Source of the DNA: Galbula dea
Lineage: Eukaryota; Chordata; Aves; Piciformes; Galbulidae
Length of the DNA stretch: 64,000 nucleotides
NCBI GenBank assembly: GCA_013399015.1
Contig: VWZX01006105.1
Span: 1,488,001-1,552,000 of the forward strand
Direction of reading: 5' to 3'
Every line of letters starts with the position of its first letter. Positions within the stretch are counted from its first letter, which is position 1. Of this stretch, positions 36,292 to 46,275 are shown one piece after another. Under the pieces are notes generated by a model. That model ran no database searches. It was not told the DNA's origin and saw nothing but the letters and a program-made list of their open reading frames with translations. A program made the translations under genes and the position numbers.

Positions 36292-39200
36292 CTCAGATGT
36301 TCTGTAAATGCAAGCAGGAGGCAAAGAAACACTAGACATCATCAGCTGTTCCTCCTCCTGATGACCACAAATTTTTGTCCAACTAGTTGTTTTAAAAGGG
36401 AGGACCTGTTGGTAGAAAGAAATTTTAATGGTGGGTGTGAGCCCCTCTTTTCCTGAAGGACTGCTCCCCATGGTTATTCCCTGGAGTTTCTTCCTTTCTG
36501 CAGTTGGTAGCTAGTACTCAGAACTTAATGCATTCAAAAAAATCAAAATCCTCTTTCCAGATGACAAAGGTCTTGACTTTCACTGCAGATGCTTTTGAGT
36601 CATCATGGCAACAACAGCCTGGTTTGTGGCTTTTAACGCTTTCTCCTCTTAACTCTCCAGTGGCATGGGATGTGGCAGCTGTGCTGCTAGCCGGCCCCGA
36701 ACTGCGGAAGCAGTCACACTCACAGGGGGACATTGAGCTGGCACTGGACCAGGAAATAGAAGCTTAAAATATTTATCATCTAGCACTTGCCAATTTTCTG
36801 TACTCCCTGAGGACTTCTACTTGGGCTTGGACAGCCTCCAACAGTGACTCTGCAATAGTGAATCAACAAGATTGACTGCACAGTGTGACTTCAGCCCCCT
36901 CTTTGATGGTCTATAAAACAAACATGACTCACCTTGTCTCTGTCAAATTTTTCATACATATCCCTGTCACATGTGCACCACATATCTGCTGTGCTACCTG
37001 CTTCAGAAATAGCTTTGGTCAAAAATAGTAGGAAACGTTAATAGCAATAGGATACCCTGAAGAATGCAGTCTTTAAAAAAAACCTTTCCCATATATTTTC
37101 CCAAACATTAGTAGAGACTTTTTCTGTGCCATTGTAATATTAATGTATCAGAAGAAATGGCAAGGAAACAAGTACTGAGAAAACTGGCTGTGGACAGCTG
37201 TGCAGGGACCAGAAAAAGTCAGAAAGTCAGAACAGAAAAAGAGAACTACAAAAAGATCAGAAACAGAATTCTCCTGGAATCTTCAAAGACAGAAGGAAGA
37301 GATGCAGATCTGTAATTTAGTGCTCTAAACTGCATAACCTGTCCTCCCCCCCAGCTTATTTTGATCAAAATGATTACTATACTGTAAGTACAAAAAGTAC
37401 ACACATACACCATCAGCTGTTCACGAGAGCCCTGATAAGATACATTCTGAAATGTTACTAGAAAATACAACCTATACTGGCACACACTGCTCCTGGGCAA
37501 AGCTACTTGTGCTTAACTGCTGAACTCAGTAGGGGCAGCTTTGCTCTGAATATACTCGGCTGAATATGCTCTGCTTGACATCTCCATTTCGCTATAGCTT
37601 TCTATGCTTTTAAAAGATAAAATAATGATTCTTTATATTCAGTTTGTATACTTTTACAGGGACATTAAATTCTGTAATCCTGGAGACTTTCTTTTTTCCA
37701 CAGCTAGCTTTTCTTTCTATATCTCCAGCTCTGAAAAAATGTTCTGAAGGCAGATCTACCAATTTGTTGCACAGCAGCTCAGTTAGCAAACTACTCACCA
37801 TATGCAAAGTGGTGGCAAACTGTTTCTCTAACTTTGTCTCTAGCTTCTGAACTTTTCAGGCAGTTCCAAAATGCCTTCCTTTTTATTAGGAATGCTATAA
37901 TTACTTTCTGAGGCCAACCTTTGTTATGATATGAAAAGAAGCTCTCCAACTACCATGCTAAACATTAGATGTTCAGCTGAGTGATAAAACACTATAATCA
38001 AGCCCCACATGTGACTGTCTCCTTCAGTCAACCTTCACATGCATAAGTGCTAAAATTTCACATCACATAGTCTTTATTGGGGCACAGCATAGGCTTGTGA
38101 AATGAATGGCTTATTTTGTACATGTTTAGAGAATGGTACAACCACTGTTGTGCTCTGTGTTCCTCCCAGCCTGACACACACTCCCATTAAAAACAACAGT
38201 GGTGGTAATGGCACTCAGGAGACCGTTTCTCTGCATGTGGTGGGCAGGCACAAAGATTTAACCAATATTTTTATTTTTAAGCAAAATTCAAATATCACAT
38301 GCTAATACTGCACAAAGAAGCAGCACTTACCTGGTGTCACCATTTGTTTGAACTCTGAGATTCTCAAATTCTGTATTTTCTAGTGAAATTGGAGGTTGGA
38401 ATCCTCCAACCCAACTTTGCCTTTCTAAAATACAGAGGTCTAGCCCATGTAGCTGTTGAGTTCTTTGTAGAGCTAGTGAAGGTACTGTTAGTAGAAGGCA
38501 TTGTTAATCTACCTGGAACATTTATTTTGGGATGGATCCATAGCTCTCCAGAGCCACTTTGACATATCTGTCAGCTTAAACACATGTTGTTCTCGGAGCC
38601 AAAGCACTAACACAGGAGGTAACCCTGTTACTTATTTGATTGGTAGGAATTCAGCTACCAGCAGGAAGTTGAGAATGTGCTGAGATTTATCATTTGAGTG
38701 GAGGTGATTTCAGCTTTCAAACTGAACAATGTCTATACTAATCCTGTGTGTCTATTTTGTAGGTATTTGTTCTGTAAAATTACAAGGTGGGAGAAAAGCC
38801 TTGTTGGAAAGGAAGGCTTTCTCTGTCAGTCATGCTGGACAATACACTGATTTCTTATCAGTACCAGGAAAAAAAGCCAAAGTCACTGGAATGAATCACT
38901 GATCAAAGAAAGTAGGTGTCTGAGATGGTTAAATGAGAGGATTTCAACCTAAAGAACATTTCCCAATGCTGATGCAGCCTGACACATTTTAAACCTGATT
39001 TTCCCAGATCTCAGGGTTTTTTTACAAGAACTGGTAGTCAGTAACCCCACCTGCATTTTACCCTATGACATTATGTCACTGCTATTGACATCTTAAATTT
39101 TATTGTGTTAAGATCAAGCTAAACCATACATGTTAATGGGCAAAGGTGTCCCAGGTGGGTAAATATTTATTGCTGAACCCACAAAACCTAGGGGATTTTT

Positions 39201-41011
39201 AGTTTTCCAAGGTACTTCTCCAGTCCCAAGAAGCTTGCAACTCTCAATAAACTTATATATGCCTGAAAAAAAAATTCAAGGGACAGCTTGAATTGAATCC
39301 ATAATATACTCTCAGGAACACATGAATGTGACACTGTCCTCCAGAGATTAAGAGTGTGACTCATTAAGAGTGTAGACTAATATTAATAATTACCCTTTTC
39401 CTGGGACTGTCAGTGGAGTAGGGTGACCAGCACCTGCAGTTATTTTTCCTTGCCCTCTGTACTGCTCTGCAGCAAGGGTATGAGTGGCACAATCCAGGCA
39501 TTTGAAGCAGATTATGGAGCTATGGTTCATGCATGGCTTATTCCTCCCTGTGAGGCTGTTTGATGATGTGTTGTATTTACTAAGTTACTATAACAAAACA
39601 GCAAGAACCTACTTCTCTTGGCTTCATTTTTTGTATTAAATATTTGTGCATGGGTGCATGTGGCAGACAAAGAGAAAGGATTGTGTTTCTCTGTTTCATA
39701 GGTTTCCTTTCAGTCTTCCTCTCTTATGAATTCACCTCTTCTCTCTCACATTTTCACTCTCCTCAATCATTCAAGAACTCAGGGACAAGGAAGGTCATTG
39801 AAAGTTTGGTGAAGGGGCCAGATCAATGATTTTAACTCAGGGTTTCTGCACCCCCAAGTGTCATGAACTCCATCCAAGGGGTATTTCTAAGGTGTATGAG
39901 GTTATATGCATACTCCATTTCAAGATGAGGTCTGATGAGCAACCTCTTACCAATCCCCCATAAGTTTCTGGCAGGGGAGTGGAAAAGGAGCACAGTATAC
40001 TTGTTAGGTCCTTATTGCTGGGTGACACAAGCATGAGCACAGTGAGTGCATCACAACTCTTACCTTTCTCCTAGGATGGACACACGCCTAGAGAAGCAAA
40101 TGCTGAGTTGGACTTGGCCCTCTTTATTCCCCTCCACCTGGAAGCTTTTCAGAAGCCAGTAAGTTGGAGAACATCAAAACCTGCTGGTATAGATCATTCT
40201 GTTGTGTCTTGAAACAGTTAAGATTAACTGCAGTTTTTTTCTGGATCAGATCCCTCAAGACCTTCTAAAATGAACTGTATAGTCAGATTTAAGAATTTAA
40301 GTGCATGGTGACCAACTCATTTTCAAAGGAAAACCTCAAGCAGCAGCAGGAAAATTATGTGAAACAAGTATTGGTAGAGAAAGTAATTCGAAAGGCAGCT
40401 AGAGGGGCCATACATTGCACAAAATGCCCACAGGTCTTCCTGCAAGTAAGGACCCAGGGAACAAACATCCATCAAATCCTAGAATTTGGAAAAGTGAATG
40501 CTTGTTATTAGCTACTTCTGCTTGTGAAGTAGTTAACAGGAACACTGCTGCTGCTAAGTAGCATTCATGAAGAAATCATCATAGACATAAATTACTCAAA
40601 CCCTCATCACTGTCAGTTGACCACAGGCCAAGGACACACTGCTGAAACAAAAGACACAGATTTGGGAAATGTGCACAGAGTGCAGTGAAAGTTTTGCTCT
40701 GCAGCTGCAACAAAAACTTTATAGTCTCTGCTTGATTCTCAGTGACACTAGTACAAATCTACAATAAATCAGTGTCCTGTCAGAGAATTACTCTAGACTT
40801 TCTCGAGTCCTGCGGAGTGCAAGATTTTTGTGGTATATTTATTCTAAACCACTGTATTTTCCCTCTGGCTTCTGTCATCAAAAGAAAATGTTTGAGTGTC
40901 TTTCTGCAGCTCTGAATGACTTTATACACGGTTATGTTTTGTATTTGATTTTTAGAAATGTTTTTAAAAATCATTATAAAGTGCATAGAGGTATAGAAAT
41001 GCATTATTTTA
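36292..41011. other. Intergenic upstream of KCNF1
   Basis: AT-rich DNA with no recognised repeat family or coding exon. The last kilobase is the likely distal promoter of KCNF1. Open frames here are short and have no recognisable domains. Confidence 0.55.
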
Positions 41012-41059
41012 CAGCTAGACAGGCATATAAATACCTGAGCTGTTTTTCCTGTCTAGCTG
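41012..41059. repeat. Perfect 12-bp inverted repeat around a TATA-like box
   Basis: CAGCTAGACAGG at 41012-41023 is matched by CCTGTCTAGCTG at 41048-41059, with a 24-base spacer holding TATAAAT (41026-41032). It could form a hairpin or be a dimeric binding site in the KCNF1 promoter area. Confidence 0.7.
41026..41032 (+). promoter_or_regulatory. KCNF1: Candidate KCNF1 TATA-like box
   Basis: TATAAAT sits 757 bases before the KCNF1 ATG. If used, transcription would start near 41055-41065, leaving a leader of about 730 bases. No other strong core promoter signal was picked out, so this is tentative. Confidence 0.35.
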
Positions 41060-41195
41060 GTGCTTTTCTGGCTTTCACCAGAAGAGGGTAGAGTTTGGAA
41101 AGGACTCCTTGCAGCCTGGGCTCCCTATTGTGTTGGGAAACAGCAAAGGGAAAACAAGCACAAGTTTCTCCTCTGCGCGCTTGCACCAACTGACT

Positions 41196-41234
41196 ATGTG
41201 CAAGAGTCAGTGGATAAACTCTGGAAGACCTTAA
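41196..41234 (+). promoter_or_regulatory. Upstream ORF 1 in KCNF1 leader
   Basis: ATG to TAA, 12 codons (MCKSQWINSGRP). It is relevant only if the transcript starts upstream of it. Confidence 0.35.
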
Positions 41235-41425
41235 AGTAAAAGGAAAACGGAAAGAAAACCAAAATTCAATAGCAGTTTTCTAGGGAGAACTGTGGAATCG
41301 AAGAGAGAAACCGCAACAGTTTTCTGTGGGCTCACCCTGCTGATTGTCTCTCTGAGAACTGTCACTCACTGCACGTTGCATTAATCAGAGCACAGGATTT
41401 ACTTCTCTGCCGTGACTTCCAACCT

Positions 41426-41446
41426 ATGAATAACTATCCCTTTTAG
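41426..41446 (+). promoter_or_regulatory. Upstream ORF 2 in KCNF1 leader
   Basis: A six-codon ORF (MNNYPF) ending in TAG, 343 bases before the main start. Confidence 0.35.
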
Positions 41447-41453
41447 AGAGAGA

Positions 41454-41483
41454 ATGGGACCTGAGAAGACTCTCGAGCACTGA
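41454..41483 (+). promoter_or_regulatory. Upstream ORF 3 in KCNF1 leader
   Basis: A nine-codon ORF (MGPEKTLEH) ending in TGA, with G after the ATG. It ends eight bases before the strong donor-like GTGAGT at 41492. Confidence 0.35.
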
Positions 41484-41788
41484 ACAGAGGGGTGAGTTTT
41501 ATGAAATGGTTTCTTCTCTTTCAAATCTGCTGGATCCTTCTAACATCCTGCTTGCAAGCAAGGTATTCCGATGACTTGCCTTTTCGTTGCAGCTTGTTGC
41601 ATACCTCACAAGGCTTTCCTGACAGCAGGTTTATTTCTGTAACCTTTCCCACAACGACTGCGGGGCTGTTTGGTAGCATTTGTAGTAGACCTGACCTGGT
41701 GCTGATTTGCTTTCATGAGAAATTAAACCCACAAAGCTCTGAAACCAAACAACAGGCTAAAAATCAAGTAAAATCCAATACAATTAAA

Positions 41789-43252
41789 ATGGCAAGTGAC
41801 TCTAGGTTTCCAGATGTGGACACTGACGGATCAGAAAAGAATGAAGAAACAGAGATCATAGTCAATGTTGGTGGGGTGAGGCAGGTGTTCTACGGAGATA
41901 ACCTGAATCAATACCCAGAAACACGGCTGGCAGAGCTGATGAACTGTTTATCAGGGGGATATGACAGCATCTTTTCCCTCTGTGATGACTATGATCCTGG
42001 AAAAAGAGAGTTTTACTTTGACAGAGATCCAGATGCTTTCAAATGCATTATTGACGTGTACTACTTTGGAGAAATTCACATGAAGAAGGGAATATGCCCC
42101 ATATGTTTCAAGAATGAAATGGAGTTTTGGAAAGTGGACCTGAAATTTTTGGATGACTGCTGCAAAACTCATCTAACCGAAAAAAAGGAGGAACTGGAAG
42201 AAATAGCCCGAAGGGTGCAACTGATTCTGGATGACCTGGGAGTAGATGCCTCAGAAAGCCGCTGGAAAAGATGCCAAAAATGCATCTGGAAATTTCTGGA
42301 GAAGCCAGAATCATCCTACCCAGCTCGAGTGATTGCTGTTCTGTCCTTCCTGTTTATTTTGACCTCATCCATTGTGATGTGTGTGGGTACCATCCCAGAC
42401 CTGCAGGTCGTAGATGCAGAGGGGAACCGTATGGAACATCCAACCTTGGACAGCATAGAGACAGCCTGTATAGGCTGGTTTACCATGGAGTACATGTTGA
42501 GGCTAATCTCCTCTCCCAACAAACTCCACTTTGTCCTGTCTTTCATGAACATTGTTGATGTATTAGCAATACTTCCTTTCTATGTCAGCCTGACCTTGAC
42601 CCACTTGGGAGCCAAGCTCATGGAGCTAAGCAATGTCCAGCAGGCTGTCCAGGCACTGCGCATCATGAGGATTGCAAGGATCTTCAAGCTTGCACGGCAC
42701 TCCTCAGGACTCCAGACTCTAACATATGCCCTGAAACGCAGCTTTAAGGAGCTTGGGCTGCTTCTCATGTATCTAGCTGTTGGAATCTTTGTCTTTTCTG
42801 CCTTGGGTTATACCATGGAGCAAAGTCACCCTGAAACTTTATTTAAAAGCATCCCTCAGTCATTTTGGTGGGCAATAATCACCATGACCACAGTTGGATA
42901 TGGAGATATATACCCTAAAACAACACTAGGAAAACTGAATGCTGCCATCAGTTTTCTTTGTGGGGTGATAGCAATTGCCCTTCCCATTCATCCCATAATT
43001 AACAACTTTGTCAGATATTATAACAAACAGCGAGTTTTAGAAACAGCTGCCAAGCACGAGTTGGAGCTGATGGAGCTAAACTCAGCTGAGGGAAAAGCTG
43101 CAAACTCCAAAAGTGAACTAGAGGGTCCTGTGAAGGGAGGCAAAGAGGGTCCTTTTTATAGCAGCCGACTAAAAGTCTCCCACAGTGACACCTTTATTCA
43201 TCTCCTGTCAGAAGAGAAACATTATAGGACCAGACTTCAAAGCTGCAAATAA
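41789..43252 (+). CDS. KCNF1: Potassium voltage-gated channel modifier subfamily F member 1 (Kv5.1), single exon, 487 aa
   Basis: KCNF1 is an electrically silent Kv subunit that does not conduct alone but joins Kv2 tetramers at the plasma membrane and alters their gating. The cytoplasmic T1 domain spans about residues 22-128 (IIVNVGGVRQVFYGD; FYFDRDPDAFKCII; HMKKGICPICFKNE). S1 is about 180-200, S2 222-242, S3 247-268, and S4 286-303 with gating charges R291, R294, R297, K300 and R303. S5 is about 320-342. The pore helix carries TTVGYGD at 367-373, and S6 is about 384-408. The S6 hinge reads ALPIHPI in place of the Kv1-Kv4 PxP motif, a hallmark of silent subunits. The C-terminus ends RTRLQSCK, as in mammals, and the length is close to human (494). 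The ATG at 41789 has A at -3 and G at +4 and matches the conserved protein start region. The frame is open 99 codons further upstream, back to a GTG at 41492 (first in-frame ATG at 41501). That extension looks like leader, not protein. No coding intron, as is usual for this gene. Confidence 0.96.
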   Translation: MASDSRFPDVDTDGSEKNEETEIIVNVGGVRQVFYGDNLNQYPETRLAELMNCLSGGYDSIFSLCDDYDPGKREFYFDRDPDAFKCIIDVYYFGEIHMKKGICPICFKNEMEFWKVDLKFLDDCCKTHLTEKKEELEEIARRVQLILDDLGVDASESRWKRCQKCIWKFLEKPESSYPARVIAVLSFLFILTSSIVMCVGTIPDLQVVDAEGNRMEHPTLDSIETACIGWFTMEYMLRLISSPNKLHFVLSFMNIVDVLAILPFYVSLTLTHLGAKLMELSNVQQAVQALRIMRIARIFKLARHSSGLQTLTYALKRSFKELGLLLMYLAVGIFVFSALGYTMEQSHPETLFKSIPQSFWWAIITMTTVGYGDIYPKTTLGKLNAAISFLCGVIAIALPIHPIINNFVRYYNKQRVLETAAKHELELMELNSAEGKAANSKSELEGPVKGGKEGPFYSSRLKVSHSDTFIHLLSEEKHYRTRLQSCK

Positions 43253-43860
43253 ACTGTGAGCTGTTGTCAGCACTAAGCTATAGATCGAGACAACCTGACA
43301 ATCAACTATTGAAAAGACTTGTGGGACCTGTCAGAGTTGGGAAGGAACACTGCTTTGCTTTTCCAAAATGAATATATGTTAACCCCATGGTATCTCCATC
43401 AACAGTTGGTAAGACTTTGCTGTTATTACCCAAAATAAAATAGTAGGACTACATTGAGATCAGACAGCTTATAATGAGTGCATTCCAACAAAAAGCATTT
43501 GTAACCATTTTGGAGGCTGAAAAGTCCTTCCTGACCAATAAATGTTTAATGGCCTGAATGTGCAGCATTGAGACATCAGAACTCTGTACCTGTGACAATA
43601 AAGAGCAGCATTGCACAGATTGTGTCTTCCAGACTGTCTTCAATGTCTTTGCAGCTATGAGAACTGCTCCTTAAAAAATTAAAGCAGCTCTTCACTAAGA
43701 TTCAGCAAAACAATTTTCAGGCTAGAGATACTGAAAGTATGAGCACATATTGTATGCAGAATATTAGAATCAATGAATGGTTTCACTTCTGTAAAATGTA
43801 GTTTGGGGTCAATTTTTGATAGGTGTCTGTTCCTCTTTCCAGAAGAAATAAAATTTTCAA
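43253..43860 (+). other. KCNF1: KCNF1 3' UTR (end uncertain)
   Basis: Non-coding tail after TAA at 43250-43252. Three AATAAA hexamers at 43434-43439, 43597-43602 and 43847-43852 give possible ends at about 0.2, 0.37 and 0.62 kb. Longer forms cannot be excluded. Confidence 0.5.
43597..43602 (+). terminator. KCNF1: Candidate KCNF1 polyadenylation signal
   Basis: AATAAA about 345 bases after the stop, followed by GT-rich sequence (TTGTGTCTTCC) some 20 bases on, a reasonable downstream element. The other hexamers at 43434 and 43847 are alternatives. Confidence 0.45.
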
Positions 43861-45764
43861 TGGGACATGAAGCTATTTTTTGGCAAAGATGTAGAACCAA
43901 ATCAATGGATTTTTAAGGAGCAAATTTGAAAAGTATTTGTTCTAACTTTTAACTATAACATAATAATTGATATGTGCACTGATCTTTCAGAAAGGATTTA
44001 TAATCAAGTAATTTTAAAACCTGTAAATTGACTCAGGATTTATACTGTATACCTCTGAAAAAGAAACTTTAACTCTTTGAAAGTAAGCACAGAAAGTTTC
44101 AATGAAAATATTATAATCTCCAATTGATTCACAGCAAAAATATCTTTCTGAATGAACATATTATTATGTGTTTTTTTTCAGAAAAGCACATCCCACCCCT
44201 ACTGTAACTGCAGAGTTCTGTAAATGTTAGTTTGCAGAGGTAGTAGGCACTAATCAGTATCTTATTCATTAACCAGCATATTAATCAACACCAGTGTGTA
44301 GCTACTATCCTTTCCAAAAGCAAGTGCCATCTCCGTGAGCATTAGTTTGGCTTGGGTTATGACTGCAATTTATGTGTCTGGTCTCTTTCAGAGAAATCCA
44401 TTGAAACTAGGAGTTATGCCAGCTCAAAGGGAGGGAAGAACTGGCACACAGATGTATTTACATATGTTAAAAGAGAGATCCCAAAAGGATTAAAGGGCTA
44501 GAGTAGATGTCCTTATTTGTTCTCTTTTGTGCTGAGCAGCCCTTTGCCCAAACGAAATGCAGCAACATGGCCCATGCAGGTCCTGGGGACTTTTCCTGGG
44601 ACATGTACAAGCAATGGGGTTGTGGTATCCACACCATAGAACCATTGACTAGAGAGGCACAGAGCCAAGGGATGGCCTCCATATTCACTCCTGGAACCTT
44701 GTTTTTCCACAGCCCTTGGCAAAGGGGTGTCTGTAAGCCAGTGGGAAGTGCTCTGTCCTGATGGAAGCAGGGAGCAGTGGTGGTGTGTAAGGGTGGCACA
44801 GGTGTGTGGAGCTAGGCAGGTGCTCTCCAGGAACTCTGCCTACTCTGCAGGTCTTCTGACATTGAAATAAATTCCCAACTCCCCCAGGCTGAAGCCCTTT
44901 CCCAGCACTATTCTTTACATTCTGACTTGCTGACCTCCAGGGACACCTGCTCTATCCCTCTGCCAGACCTACTGTTCTCTTCCCCAAACACATTACCATC
45001 TCCTGCCTTAAACATCCTTATCAAGTAAGATCGTTCAAAGTAACCTCTAAACCTTTCTATACTAGAATCCTTCCACCAACTTTTCTCCCAAGTTCTCTTC
45101 TGCCTAAGGCCACTAGTCCAATCAAGTGACCTCCTCAGCCCAAGCAACCTCTCACCTTCATCTTCCCCTTCACATCTGATCTTCCAGTTCTCATCTTCTA
45201 GACCTGCTCTTTCAATCCATCTCATTTGCTGAGACCTGTTCCTTGCTTGCCATCAGTTTCAGCTCTGCTTCCACTGGTTGCCCAGCTAGGACCATAGCTA
45301 GCTGTCACTAATGGGACAGGATCCTACCTTTTACACTGCTGAGGACTTCCAGGACACAAACATGGGATGCAGTCATCAAAAATCTACGCTGGTGGAATGC
45401 TGAGAGTGGGATAAGAAGAAAAGTAACAGCTGTGTCAGTTCCAGCCATATGCCTTATCTATCAGCAGGGATATTAAATGTTTCTGACCTCCCTCATGGCA
45501 TGCAGAAGGTGGCTGAGGATGAATTAAGTTATCAAAAGCACTTTCCTGATTGAGGAAAGCACTATATAAATGCTAAGTAATATGTTTAGTACCACAAGTG
45601 CTAAATCCTCACTGCTGTGCTTTGAAATTTATTTAACGTGACATTAAATAAAAAATTAGCCTCCTTTATCGGAAATAAATTCACAGGGTAATTTCTCCAA
45701 TGACTTATGTTTTTGAGCATAGGGATCTGCCTACACTATGTCAATAAGGAAAGAGCACTGGCAC
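43861..45764. other. Intergenic downstream of KCNF1
   Basis: No gene or known repeat recognised. A C/T-rich block at 44870-45240 gives a 105-codon minus-strand open frame of highly charged composition, judged to be a composition artefact. Confidence 0.55.
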
Positions 45765-46275
45765 AACCTTGGTGCCCCTCCAGCCTAGGCTTGTTCCCTA
45801 TCCTTCTTAAACTGAAAGGCCCAGAATTGGACACAATATTCCAGATGCGGCCTCACCAGGGTAGAGTAAAGGGGGAGAAGAGTCTCTCTTGACCTACTAA
45901 CCACACCCTTTCTAACACACCCCAGAATCCCATTGGCCCTCCTGGCCACAAGAACACACTGCTGGCTCACGGTCGTTCTTCCACCCACCAGGACCCCCAG
46001 GTCCCCTTCCCCTTCACTGCTCTCCAAGAGGTCAGTCCTCAACCTATCCTGATCCATGGGGTTGGTCTTTCCCAGGTGCAAAACTCAACACTTGACCTTG
46101 TTGAATTTAATTCAATTTCTCCCTGCCCAACTCTCCAGCCTGTCTCGCTGAATGGCAGCACAACCTTCTGGTGTGTCAGCCACTCCACCCAGTTTAGTGT
46201 CCTCAGCAAACTTGCTGACAGCACACTCTGTTCCCTCATCCAGGTTATCAATGAATAATAACCCACCCAAAGGTA
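45765..46275 (-). mobile_element. CR1 LINE fragment, reverse-transcriptase region
   Basis: Minus-strand translation in two frames gives CR1 ORF2 blocks in order: KFAEDTKLGGVADTPEGC (the catalytic region of the LINE reverse transcriptase, here Ala-Glu-Asp-Thr rather than the usual Ala-Asp-Asp), RLESWAGRN, LHLGKTNPMDQDRL, LGVLVGGRTTVSQQCVL, ANGILGCV and LYSTLVRPHLEYCVQFWAFQ. Frameshifts show it is dead. Both ends of the element are missing. Confidence 0.9.

Noticed and set aside
44908..45225. 105-codon minus-strand open frame, rich in Glu, Arg and Trp
   Set aside because: It lies in a C/T-rich block, so the minus strand is purine-rich and short of stops. No domain, splice pattern or start context supports a gene.
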